The position numbers and the translations under genes were made by a program. From Bryoerythrophyllum caledonicum (taxonomy: Eukaryota > Streptophyta > Bryopsida > Pottiales > Pottiaceae): 64,000 bases of DNA. Positions within the stretch are counted from its first letter, which is position 1. The number at the start of each line of letters is the position of its first letter. The stretch lies in the NCBI GenBank assembly GCA_963971425.1, contig OZ020516.1, positions 17,534,593 through 17,598,592 of the forward strand. The letters are read 5' to 3'. The notes under the pieces are model-generated. The model saw nothing but the letters and a program-made list of their open reading frames with translations, was not told where the DNA came from and ran no database searches. Below are positions 32,507-44,788 of this stretch, piece by piece.

Positions 32507-34427
32507 CGGGATGAAAAACGATGTTGTTCGTACTAGTGAGATAGGTGTTCTATCGTGGAAGAGTATTATCAACTAATTTATGGTGTTGTCTACCTCATCA
32601 CCAGATTCTCTGAGGAATAACTTCAACATCGTGTCTCAGGAAATTTATACAATACTCAATATCTCTTCCTCTGCTCCACAAACCTCTAGGAGTAGATCTG
32701 CAAGTAGCATCTCCATACACGGCTCTTGAGAATTTGAGATTTCATCTGACTAATATCATCCTATGGGTTCCGATACAAAATTGTCTGGCTGGGACAGACA
32801 TCATAGATAGATACTATTTATATTATACTAGTGGAACCCCCCGCTGTAACCAACGGGCCAAAGGCAATCTCAAGTCAAACAAATGTATGTTGATGAAAGC
32901 TTTAATTTTTTGATTGGAAGCTGCCTACAATGTGCAGCGAAAAGGAACCCAAGGCTCTCTATAATCAAAGGAATTTGTGGTATCAATGCAACATACCCCG
33001 CACAATTGCTTGTAAAGATTTCCGTCTGAAACACTCGTGCCGAGCACCAACATACAATTAATCTGGTGCCATTATATGATCCATTTGATGCAAGCAGATT
33101 GCAAAGAAGCATCATGGGTGTATTTGTTATTTACTACGTATCCATTATTTACTTTAGATACCCCATATTCACTTCATATACCCCATAGTTTCAACCAAAT
33201 AAATAGAATACGTAGAAATCATTATTTTTGAATTGTATATGTAGCACTTATTTTATATATTTGGTGCATAATAGTATTTAAAAACTTAATGATTTTTTTA
33301 TCACATCCAAATCCTAATGAAAGGGCACATTTAAAGGATTCATCTAAAGGGCATATATGGAGGATTCTTTCAAAGGGCACATCCAAAGAACAAAGTGATT
33401 CCTCCAAAAGGCTTTGTCATCCGAAAATGTGCCAAGAACCGGCGGATGAAAGTTGTTTGTTCCATAATCAGGGATGTTCCACAGACACACATGACAATTT
33501 GTTTTCTAATACATATAGAGATATCATTTACATTGTATATAGTATATATAGCATATATATAGTACATATATATTAGAAATACAACAATATATTGTATAAA
33601 TTTTATACTACATCCATATAGTATATTCTATAGTACGTATATGGTCAATACTCAATATTAAATGTTAACAAGTAAAAAAATTGTATTCGTGATTTTACTA
33701 AAGTTGACAAATATTGTTATAGTTGGCATTTACTTACTTTTTGCAGTTATATATAGTGTTGTCTATGCTAAACAGCATTTTTAGTGTACTACATTTTGTG
33801 TACAACGGTTATTTAATATTATGAGAGTTGCACATAGTTAGCCACTGCAAAAAAAAGTGCATGACAATACGTTTTTGTAAGATTTTTCACATTCCTTGTG
33901 GCATCTCCAACCTTTGACAAGGTATCATCCATGTGGATTTTGAACCTTGTTAAATCCTTTCACAACGAGCAAGGCCAAAAGTGGTTGTTTTTGGTCACAT
34001 AGTTATAGGTATTGTTGTTGAACGATTAACCCTATGACTGTGGCTTCAATCCTAATATCTATTTTGATGTGTAATTTAATTTTTCATTAAATATTGGTGG
34101 GATTTTGTTAATCTCATTTTTTAGAAATGAGATCACATGTCTAATATATGTCACAAAAGTCATAGATTTCTTTCCAAAATTTGAAATTATTGTGATTTTT
34201 TGAAGAATAAGTAAAGAATATTCATATCAAATACAAAAAATGCTTTAAACTTCTGAAAACTTTGCCAAAGGTGTACATTATATTGCCAAACATTTTAGTG
34301 TAAATGAAACTTTCATGTTCAGCTAAAAGCAAAAATATGGAGATAATGTGTTCAACCTATCTCCATATTTTTACCCGCCCTTGCTACATTTCTAATCCAA
34401 CAATAATGAAATTGTTTGATCAAAAAT
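32507..34427. other. AT-rich repeat DNA
   Basis: No gene recognised. Around 32830 the sequence 'agtggaaccccccgctgtaaccaacgg' resembles 59916-59941 near an AT microsatellite. 33220-33425 repeats 31640-31920. Tata-type simple sequence is at 33530-33630. Confidence 0.45.
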
Positions 34428-34734
34428 TGGGCAACAACTTTAACGTCCCATCTATACTACAAAGAGAGCTACTAAACATTGGTCTTCTGATGCAAAACTA
34501 CAACCAACTTACCAACTTCATTCTTCACAACCTAAGCAAAAGTGGTCATTCTTTTGGTAAGTTGGTAAGTTGGTTGTAGTTTTGCATCAATGAAGTTGGT
34601 AAGTTGGTTGTAGTTTTGAACATATAGATGGTGGGTGATTTGGCGACAACTTCATTGATTTCTATATGTTTGAAGTTGATAAGTTTAGGATATATATTTT
34701 GAACATATAGATGGGATGTTAAAGTTGTTGCCCA
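34428..34734. repeat. Inverted (foldback) repeat with internal tandem repeats
   Basis: Left blocks 'gggcaacaactttaacgtcccatctata' (34429-34456) and 'tgcaaaactacaaccaacttaccaacttcatt' (34493-34524) recur inverted as 'gaagttggtaagttggttgtagttttg' (about 34558-34585 and again about 34590-34618) and 'atagatgggatgttaaagttgttgccc' (about 34707-34733). The transcript could fold into a hairpin. Confidence 0.8.
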
Positions 34735-35172
34735 ATTACCAACCAGACGCCCCCACGTTTGGTGCCCCGCCAACTATGCTCCCTGCAAATTTCACACCGC
34801 AAGACGGGGGTCTCATCGCCCAATGCCATGTTGGGGTCCGTGCTCCATGCGAAATTACCGCAGACGGCAATGAAACCACCGCACACAACGGCAAGTGCCT
34901 CGTGTAGTGAAAAGTGCAAATAACCGCAACGAGGATAGCCACAACCACTCTCGCGCTGCTACATGGTGGCATGGGAGTGGTGGGCGCAGACGGTGAAATT
35001 TGGCGATCATCCACCATAGTCCGGACTTTTCCCGTGACTCTCCAAGGCCGGAGCCAAGACACAGAGCGGGACAACAAGCAACAACTTTGCGGTGGGGCGG
35101 CAATGTCCTTTGAGAATGCCATCTCACTCATTTTTGCTAGAGCTTAGTGCCCCAGTGGAGATGCTCTAAGTC
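34735..35172. mobile_element. GC-rich block with a GAGCATCTCC-type right end
   Basis: GC-rich sequence inside AT-rich surroundings ends in 'ccagtggagatgctctaa' (35152-35169), the right terminus of the GAGCATCTCC MITE type also seen at 63032-63469. A left terminus is not evident. Confidence 0.4.
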
Positions 35173-37629
35173 AGGAAATGAACCACCGCGAAAAAAAACA
35201 AAAAAACACCTAAATAATATGCAAGCGACACAGCAATAAGTAGTTTAAAAAAAATAGGGCCAGAATATGTAGGCATCACAGGAATGGTACTTAGTATGTG
35301 TGTACCATTGAATCAACCTACAACAATCTTTGGAATCAGCAGCACTAATTTTCTTACGAAACTGTCTCTTACAATGACATCCCACATAGGAGTCTTAAAA
35401 CTCATTCCTAACCTCAAAAAAAAAAAAAAAAAAAGCAACCAGAAATAAAATCTAATTGGAGGCACGAAACTTAATTGAAAAATAAAACAAACAACTAGAA
35501 ACAATGAAGCAAGCCTAACTAATTACAATAGAAACAATAACAGAAGCTGCTGCTTCTCACGACAACAATGCTTATCTCTGCCTAGAAACCAAAAAACAGT
35601 AGGTGAATATACTACAACAACCTCTGAAACCAAGATCAATCGCACCTACAAAGAAGAAGAAGAACACCGGTCCCGTGAGGAGGCCGGCGTGAATAGAGTG
35701 TTTGTTCGTTCCACTTACTAAAACAATGCCCACTGGACAAAAGATTAGCAGGATGGAACTACAAACATAGAGTTGTACCTGCAAGTAACATTAGTCGCTA
35801 CTACAACATTTTGTTGTCAACATATGAAACACTACAACAAGAGCACTCCAAAAATAATGTGAAACAATACAACAAGAGCACTCCAAAAATAAGCTACAGC
35901 TCTCACAACTTTTGCTTATAATAGGTTCTCTACCAATACCATCGACTCACCGAGACTACATAGTTTTGGTGATCGTGCCAAGACAAGTGACTTTTGCCGA
36001 TACTAACGAGACAAACGGCGTCTAGAAACTAACGAGAAGACAAACTTGAACATACAACTGAGAGCACCGCCGATGCTTGTTGTGATTTTCTAATGAATTA
36101 TTGAAGTAAGACTTCCTTACAGGCCTCTAAAGTTGGTATTCTAAACTTTATGTTTAGTGTAGCTACACTGTATGATTTATAAATTCTACAAGTTTTACTA
36201 TCAATGAATATTTTTATCAACTATGTTGACAATGATCACTCTCTTTGAGTAGTATAGATAGTTGTACTCCCAATAAAAATCTTCACCGAAAGTAAAAAGT
36301 TGTAGCGCTATTAAATTATAAAGTACCACTATACCCATCATCGTAAAATATGGTGTAGTAAACTTATCTATTCTTGTACTATTATCCAAGCGCCATAGTA
36401 GATCGTCCCTTGGAATGGGCAACATTGGTCTGTACACTTTTAGAGCTCCTCCACTAGCACTTGCCAAAAACAAGGAGAGAATGCCAAATTTGGATGAGAT
36501 GTTTGTTAAAATCATTGTCAATTGTCCCAAGTGCTAAATGGTAGGGAGGGCACAAAGAAATGTAGGGCACAAATTTGTGCCCTATATTTCTCTAGACTTT
36601 CAAACATTTAGTAGTCGAGAGAAAAAATGTTGATTAATGCAATCATGTTTATAATTAAAATGCATTGAAAAATGACATAGAAATTAAGGATTTTTTTCCA
36701 AATTTGTTTTCCTCCCTAGGAGAAGAAGGCACAATGATTTCATCTATCTTTGATACTTTAGATCCAGTTCTCCTTTATTCACATAAAAATATAACTGCTG
36801 TGGTAATGAAATGGCCATGTTTTATACCCCTAGATGTTGCACAAAAATTTTCCTTATCTTAAAGCCTTCTATTACTTGCAATATTTAGCGTACTATGACC
36901 CTAGAATGTAGTTCAATAAGATTCATACAATGTGTAATGGAAAGTTATGCCATTATTTTGCATCCACATACATTGATCTGGTCTTTCCATGGTAGAAAAA
37001 TATTTTGCACTCTTATATCTTACAGTCCGCCCAATCGAATTTGATGAAATCTTTTGAGTGTTCTTGTAGTGCCAAACTTCAAGATCATACGATTGAAAAT
37101 AGTGATTATTTTCATAATTAGTCTTATAGTATCTCATCCTAAAGAGGCATTTTTGAAGTGGTAGTGACACGAAGCCTTGGTCTTTTAGGGGTTCAACTCA
37201 TCAAGTGAAGCAAAAAGAATTTCATGATCTCACGAGCCAAAATCTTGCGCTGGTAGTAAAAATCGGTTTGGGCAATCAAAATTAGGTTCGCTCAATCAAA
37301 ATCAAGTTCAGGCAATCAAAAATTGTGCAGAGTATGACTCCAGGAGAGTCCCTCCCGTTCAGAACTCACGGTAGGGAGGCGCCCTCCTTGTTTGGACGTC
37401 CCTTCCCGTAAGTCCTTCACGAGAGAGACTCTCCCCGTACTTTCACAGCTTGACCTATGTTGAATCACGGGAACAAGCACCAAGAATGCAATGGAATGAC
37501 AAGTTGCAAGGAAGAAATGTTAACAAAAGACCAAGATGCTTTTCGATGAAGTGTTGGCAACACCCTCATAGTAAAGCTTTCATTTGTTAAAGACAACAAA
37601 TAAAAAAAGAAACAACCAAAGCTTCTACC
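35173..37629. other. Intergenic, no gene recognised
   Basis: A run of 18 A (about 35417-35434) may be a retroposon tail. A 35-bp direct duplication ('acaacaagagcactccaaaaata') is at about 35828-35893. A 109-codon minus frame at 36201-36530 has no recognisable domain. Confidence 0.45.
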
Positions 37630-37830
37630 GCATCCAAGGGTCGGATTTGGCACCCTTGTGCCGAATATTTATTCATGTCTAAACATAGAAGTTTGGTAAA
37701 GTTCTAAAAATAAAATATTCTTCAAACTCCATCTTCGCCCGCTTAAAAATTGTTGTTTTTTTGAGAAATAATTTCCGAAAATTTTGACAGCTATTTTTAG
37801 AACATATATCTCGCCGAATCCGACCCTCGG
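37630..37830. mobile_element. Short TIR element
   Basis: 'agggtcggatttggc' (about 37638-37652) and its inverted counterpart 'gccgaatccgaccct' (about 37813-37827) bound about 190 bp. 14 of 15 positions pair. No coding capacity; superfamily unassigned. Confidence 0.5.
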
Positions 37831-37939
37831 GTACGATATTCTTCCCCCCGGGAACGAGATCCGGGAACCCAATGGAGCTACGAGTTCGCACGCTCCCAAA
37901 GAGGAAGCATCTGGACCGTTGGCGGAACGAAAGGCCACG

Positions 37940-38011
37940 ATGGCGTCGATGCTACCGTCGTCGTCGTCGTCATCGTCGTCATCGTCGTCGCCGTCGTCGT
38001 CGTCGTCGTTG
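37940..38011 (+). repeat. (GTC)n trinucleotide repeat upstream of ATP synthase-like gene
   Basis: GTC/GTCATC units around 37954-38010 lie about 140 bp before the start codon, probably in the 5' UTR or promoter. Confidence 0.85.
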
Positions 38012-38152
38012 CATTGTGAAGAGCGAGAGTGGCAGTGGCTTCGCTCAAGCAACAAAGCAAAAACCAACTGAATTCCGCATCGAAAACCATCGCACACTCG
38101 CACAACGCTCGCTCCATCACCGATCCATCGCCTCCGCAGCTGCACGTACTCC

Positions 38153-40811
38153 ATGGCCGCCCTCGCTCGCCGCGCCTCCTCCCTCCTCCGCACGGTAACG
38201 AACAACATCCCACATTCTATCTCACATTCCATCTCTCACTCTAGACAGACAAATGTGTCGATGGAGTGGGTGGCATTGTTCTGGAGCATTTGGGTAATCA
38301 TTTAGGTTTGGTGGATTTTTATAATAAAAAATTGGGTTTTGGTTCTTGTGCTGGTTTTGGTGGTTTTTAGGGTTTGTTGATTCTCTTGTTTGTTTTTGAG
38401 GGTTTTGGATTTTTAGGGTTTCGAGGTTGTTGAGGTGTGTTGGATTGCTTTCTAGGTGCGAGCCGTGAGTGGAGAGGGATCCTCATTCACGCGGGCGATG
38501 AGTGTTGGTGCTGGCAAGACTGGCGCGGAAGCTGTAGGTAATGACTGACACGCCTCTAGTGTTACTACTTGTGGAGTAATGCCTCAGAGGAAATGAATTA
38601 TGCTGCGTAATGTAGCCTCCTCGACCGTAATTTTGTAAGCTGCCTAACCAGTCAAAGATTCTGCATCCAATCTTTATTTTTTCCGAATTTCGACACAGGT
38701 TACTCAAAGTTTAGCAAGACTGACACCTTTGGATCGAAGATTCTTCGACTATCATCTCTCATTTGGAGGCCATTTCAATATGTGGACCGCATCATGTTCA
38801 AATACGACACCATACATGTAGAATACTGTGACCTGCTGACGTTTAAGGGTTAACATTGCGTTTTCCTAGGATTGTAGGTATACTTCACTTTGATTGTTAT
38901 TGTTTTGCCGAATCGTAAGGTATGCTTATGTCTGAATGGCTGGTGATGTTGTTGGTTTTGAAGATGATGTGGTGAAGGCGGCCTTCCAAAGGCAGCAGAA
39001 GAACTTCAGAGCTTACTTGAACGAGGTTTCCAAGTTTAAGTTTGACCTGGATGCTAACAGTGGCTGCCGTGCACGCCTACTTCGACACGCAAGCTAGAAT
39101 CAGGGCCAAGTGAGTTAGTTCTTGAATGGTTTCTAAATAGTTCTTGAAGGGCCCTGTCTGTTGTGATCATGTGCAAACTAAGGTGTTGCTGGTTCTTCCT
39201 TGCAGCCTTGGTCTTTCATCATACACGCAAAAGATTGCGGATCTTTTGGAAGGAGCTGCTGAAGAGGGCCCGGACGTCCGCACTTACTTGAACATTTCCA
39301 GCAGCCTGCGCCACGAGTATGTACTCTTCACTTTTGTATTCTCATCTTCAGGGTTATTTGTGAAGTCATCCAAAGTTTCAATAAGATTTTGGTCTTTTGA
39401 TTTACAGTACTGCTCTTTTGTCTCTGAACCGATTGTAGAAATTTAGAGCTACTTAGGGCAAATTGTAATTATTAACAATGAGAGAAGAGGTCAATTGCCC
39501 CACTTCACAAATAACTTCATTAAAGTTAGCTTCTATCTTATGTTCTCTAACCTCTTTTTGGGCAACTGATCCTTGTTTTAGCTCGTCTTCAATACTAGTT
39601 TTCACCGCCTTAGTGTTGGAAATTTCTAACATCGCCATACTCTTTTGGGATGACTTTATGAATAGCTTAAATGTGACTAAGTGGCTGATGAAGACTTATT
39701 TGCGTTGATGGTAGGGCTGGAATTGAAGATGACTCGGGAGCTGATGCTCTGATGATGGAGGCTCTTGAGAAGGTGGAGAAGAGCATTGGCAAGACTCTGG
39801 TGAAGGATGATGCCAATGGCATGGCTGCTTGGAAGAAGGAACTTGACTTGGTCAATGAAAAGTAAGTGCATTTCAATCAATCAACTTCATTTGACGTGTG
39901 AGCCTGGGTAGTCTGCGTCTGAATCTTCAATCGAAGTGAAACTTGGAAAATGGAACACTTCAAACTTGTATAATAACAAAATCTCCTCATGTGCATTCAA
40001 ACTAGCCCATGTTTTTTGGAAAAGCTTTTTTTATTTTCTTCCCATTTACAAAGTATACAATTCCTCCCCTTCTAGTGGTTTGTTCGAATGAGCAATAGAC
40101 ACTTAGGAGTTAACTTAGAACATAGTTTTTCTTTTCAATGTGAAAGAGGTTCTTGCAATTTGAATACTTGACAGCTTGGTTATGGAGCACCACAAGTTGA
40201 TTTTAAGCCCAGCTTATGTTTGATCCTTGAAGCTTGTTGCCTACAACTACTTTTGTCTAGCACTATTTCTGTCTGGGTTTTCTCATTTTGGTATGGTATT
40301 CAGGCTCGGTATCAATGACTCGATGTTGGAGAAGCTGGAGGAGGAAGCTGAGTATGCGGCAGCCAAAGCAGAGTTGGAAGAGGTGCGAAATGTAGCCATG
40401 GAAAGGATCGACACTTACAAGCGCAGGTAAAAAAAATTGGTCACTTTGCGTGTACGTGCCTTGAAACTTCCTAGATTATATATAAAAAAAAAAAACCTTC
40501 ACCTATCATCAACCACCCCTAAAATTACACCAACCCATTTTTGAATGAGATAGAGAGATATATCATTTTCATTGACTATTTAGTGGTTGATAATATGTGT
40601 TTCATTAGGGTATTCCCTATGGTCCACTTGCTTAAATGGTTGCAACCAGATGTTAGAATTATAGAAGTGGATTATGTTCTACAAACTGATTCATGAAGCC
40701 CTGGAAAATTGAAGTTGTAACAAATGATTAGTTGACTGGTTGTGGTTTTGCAGAGACGAATTGATCATTGAGGTTGACCCAAAGGAACTTGACCACCGTA
40801 CGTACCTCTGA
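38153..40811 (+). CDS. Mitochondrial ATP synthase 24-kDa (FAd/MGP1)-like subunit, apparent frameshift
   Basis: Exons 38153-38194, 38456-38537, 38964-39109, 39206-39316, 39715-39861, 40304-40426 and 40754-40811. The N-terminus MAALARRASSLLRTVRAVSG is a typical mitochondrial presequence. The body is helical and charged (AFQRQQKNFRAYLNEVSKFK; LGLSSYTQKIADLLEGAAEE; EALEKVEKSIGKTLVKDD; KLEEEAEYAAAKAELEEVRN) and ends PKELDHRTYL. Length, presequence and C-terminal pattern recall the plant ATP synthase 24-kDa subunit; this is from memory and not certain. In exon 3 the frame DLDANS runs into a stop at 39094-39096, whereas the next frame (VAAVHAYFDTQARIRA) joins exon 4 correctly, so there is one extra base near 39055-39060. 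Without it the product would be about 235 aa. Either sequencing error or a broken allele. Confidence 0.6.
38708..38853 (+). repeat. Dispersed repeat R2, copy b, in intron 2 of the ATP synthase-like gene
   Basis: Colinear with 30190-30345, including 'tgacgtttaagggttaa' at the right end. Stops in all frames. It lies between exons 2 and 3. Confidence 0.7.
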
Positions 40812-40877
40812 AAACCTGAGGTTTTTAGTCTTTTCCGGAAGAGTTTTCCAACATCACTTGTAATTTTTTATGGATAC

Positions 40878-41213
40878 TCATTCCATGAGCTTTCAAAGTT
40901 AAGCAATGTGCATATATGGAGAGAGGAAAGAATATTACATTATTATTTTCAGTGATAGCCAATAGAATTACAATTTCATTTGAAGTGATTTCATATTTTT
41001 CGAAGTGAATAAGTTAGTTATGAATTTCCAAAGTTTTCTGCCATGTTTAGCTGGTGGCTGCCAATAGGGAGCCCCAAAGAAGCACTGACCAAAAGTAAAG
41101 GGGTCTTGACTAATAGCAAACTCCATTTGGATGGGTGAATGGGTGGTAATGGGATGGAAGTGGGTTGAATATACCTCAATTCGGTTGGTTACGAGGGGGG
41201 TTACCTTAGTTGC
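40878..41213 (-). mobile_element. R1 repeat, copy b
   Basis: Reverse-oriented copy of the R1 family. It contains 'tagccaatagaattacaa', 'agtgatttcatattttt', 'agtaaaggggtcttgact', 'atgggatggaagtgggttgaatatacctcaatt' in pieces and ends GGGGTTACCTTA like copies a and c. Confidence 0.7.
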
Positions 41214-42391
41214 TCTATTCCTTTTTTGGTGTAACTTGCACTCCAATAAATAAGTTGTTTGAGCTTTGTTGGGTCATTCCATTCTGATTGGTCAACTAGA
41301 GGTAGAGGTTGATGAAATCAACTCTATGGTAGCAAGAGTCTTATTTTAGTTTCTTCAAAACTAGAGTCTTTTTCTTCTCATTATGGTTTTAAAGAGACAT
41401 TCGTATACAATAGACTTTTGTTTGATACCAAACATACTTTCTTTTTGATTATTATGAAGGTTTCATTCTGAAAGGACCAAGGCATTTTAGAGAAATCTCT
41501 ACTCCATTGATTACAAACTACCAAGATGAACTTTTTGAGAATGTATCCATAGGATCTTAAATTTATATGAGATGATGTGCTTAAAATTTTGTGAATTTTG
41601 ATTGTACGGATTGAAAGATGATTTTAGTCAAGGTGAAATTTTTTGTAACCTATAGGTACATTTGGTCCTTTAAGGGATTAATATAGTGTATTGAAGAAGT
41701 TCTTATATAATATTATCAAAAAATGTAGGAATCTATTTATCATAGAAAACTTATTTAAGTTAAAGACATAACATTGTCTAACTTCAAACTTCATTATGAC
41801 CCTTCATATAATTTGATACCTTTGTTCATATGTGCATTATTTAATCCTTCTATAAATAATAAATCACTTTATGTAAATGGCATTTGTAGATAGTAAAGGC
41901 CAAGACCATTCCCACTTAAGAAAATCATACTTTTCAAATTCTAGAAAGGAAAGACGGAAAGTTGTTTGACAAATCAAGTTTGTATTTTGTTAGTATGAGG
42001 TTATCTTTACTAATTTGTTCGTGTTATTACTGGTATTGTTGAGAGATAAGAGACCTTAAACTCACATTTAAAGATGTCAATTTACCAAATTTGATTTGGT
42101 CTTTGCTTCAAACTATCAAATTCTTGAGTTGTTAGGAGTAATTAGGAAAGCCTCAGAGAAATTAGGGTATTTGGCTTATGCTTTGAGAAAAAATGGACCT
42201 TCTAATTGTATGACAAATTTCATCCGAAAGCTAGTCTTATCAGACCAAAAGTTAATATATGAATTTCATTGACATAGTTGGTTACAATAAATTGGTTTAT
42301 AAGCTTATATGAAGGGATACTTTGGTAATAATCATTGTTTTCTTATTTTTAGTAATTTAGTCAGGTATGTCAAAACTATATAAGATAATTT
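41214..42391. other. AT-rich intergenic repeats
   Basis: No gene. About 41570-41690 resembles 12060-12130 and ends 'tcctttaagggattaat', a degenerate form of the ends of the TTAA-flanked element at 60 kb. Confidence 0.45.
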
Positions 42392-42719
42392 CCCCAGTAA
42401 CCGACAAGTTCAACAATATGCATATATGGAGAGAACAAATAATAATACATTTACTTTTTAGTGATAGCCAATAGAATCACAACATTACACCAAGTGATTT
42501 CATATTTTTCCAATGAAATGTAAACTAGTTATGATTTTTGTGTTGCCATGGTAAGCCGGTAATTGCTAACCGGTACCCTCCATAAGCACCGACCAAGAGT
42601 AAGGGGTTCTGACTAGTAGCAAATCTTCCTTTGGAATTGAATGGGTGGTAATGGGATGGAAGTGGTTTGGATATACCTCAATTTTATAGGTGTCGGGTTA
42701 TAAGTTTTGGTTGGTACCC

Positions 42720-44450
42720 AACATTTCCCGCTACATACATCAAAAAAACAACCACCCGTCCACACATATCATATTCGCCATAATTACCACCCTCCACCCT
42801 TCAATAGATGAATGCAACAATATCACCAACCAACATTCTACCCACACAAACCCAACACATTGGACAAATATATTACTAAACACCCTATCCTCTCTACATA
42901 ATCCCCCTGAAGGACATACAGATACACTTCACCCATACATTAAATTTCTAGAGGAAAACCAACACCTTTTTGAACACAAAACCTCTCTACACAATGACCT
43001 ATATAACTTTATTCATAGCCAAACCCCACCTCCTTCTCCCGATGAACTACAACTAAAATTTCCTACTTCTCGCACAATCTCATCCTTGAAGCTCTTAGAT
43101 GCTTTGAACCAATTCATGCTTACACGCATCCCACCCCGACACCCGCCTACATTTCCCCTCCACTTTGTAACCACGACAATATAGACAATAGAAACACATA
43201 TATAACTACATGGAACGCCTCAATGTTAAACACTGCTTTACCATGCATCTACAATCTAACCGCCCACACCAACACACCACCTGCCATAATTGCCATACAA
43301 GAAACTAAACTAACTGCTACTAAATCCACAAAATACATCCAAAAAACATTCCCCGATTACAAACTTATATTTAATAACACTCATTCTCTCACAAGATGCA
43401 TCCAACAACGGAGGCCATATACACCGGCAAGAGGAGGTCTACTCATGCTCATACACCAATCATATGTCTTCCCCAGGAATATTACTAAAATCCCTACCCC
43501 GGCTAATATATCACCATATCTTCAAATTATTGAAATTACTAACCGACCCCTCCAACCATGGCTCATTCTTCATCTATACATGCCCTCGCACATAGAAGAC
43601 TCTAGGCTTATTCCAAAATTCCATCACTTCACAAACAAATACACACACTAACCATACAATAATACTTTGCGGAGACTTTAACCGAGATATTGCCCTTATC
43701 GGACGACAAAACGGAGGGGTTTTTACCCCCCACTTGACATAGACTATCAATGGAAAAATTATACGGATGACCTAGAATTATATTTAATCCCAACTGATAC
43801 ACAATACTCTCGTCAAGGTGGACTTAATTACACACACACTAGCCTACTTGATGGATTTTACATTAAAACACCTAACCATACCCGATATACATCTATTACC
43901 AATACCACAACCAACTTAAACTCGGACCACTTCCCAATCCAACTCAATATACCTCACAACATCCTTGTAAGTAGACCTCCCACAACCATCAACTCAAATG
44001 ATATTAAAATACTAAACCCCATCCCAAAAGAAAACCTTGATAACTTTAATACAATATTCTTTGAAAAAAACTCACTACAAATAGACTCCCTTACAGATAT
44101 TCTTTCTAACCACCAACACCTCACACACATACAATGGCAAGAAGCTTGCACGACTCTTGACAAACTTATTAATGAAATTTCTACTATATTAGAAAAGACT
44201 TGTAAAGCACCCCCGATTCCACAACTCACACCTAGAACCTTGAAACAAGGGGGGTATCTCCCGAGAAAACTAGCCAAAAAGTGGAAACAACATCTTGTCA
44301 CATACCACACTATTCATAAAACAATTTATATTGTTAGAACTAACCAAAATTGGCAAACCCACCCCATACTCTCTGAACTACAAAACCTCCGTCACCCTCA
44401 AATCCCACAAGTACCACTACCCAACACCCCTCACGAAGACTAGCTAAAAG
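42720..44450 (+). pseudogene. LINE copy 2 endonuclease region
   Basis: Frames 42720-43184, 43223-43651 and pieces beyond match copy 1 ORF2 residues from about 57. IQETK is readable at about 43300 and GDFN at about 43672-43685, but in different frames because of indels near 43185-43220 and 43640-43660. DSRLIPKFHHF replaces the intact reading of copy 1. Confidence 0.85.
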
Positions 44451-44788
44451 ACATTGCAATCATTGCAAAAGCTACCAACAAAGAAGCTCGGAAAATTACT
44501 ACAAAATATGCAAGAGAATGTGTCCAAAAATCCATTTCTAAGTATCGTCAATTCTACGAAACTAGCCCAAAAAAGATTAATAGAAAAGTCGTTTAAAATA
44601 ACACAAACCTGCTACTAGATTGCATTTTAGATCAAAACAATAACATTCTAACCAACCCAGATGACATCGCAAACGAAATACATTTTCAACAATCCATAAA
44701 CAACAAACCATCCACCCCCCCATGTCACTTCCAACCACAACATACATCAACATGCACGTGCGGAGTTAGGCAATACCCGTGGCATGAT

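Noticed and set aside
37669-38232. 187-aa minus frame with an Asp-rich run
   Set aside because: The Asp run is the reverse reading of the GTC repeat; it overlaps the 5' end of the ATP synthase-like gene and has no domain.
38700-38853. An exon of the ATP synthase-like gene starting after the AG near 38699
   Set aside because: The sequence is a dispersed repeat also found at 30190-30345 and has stops in the needed frame.
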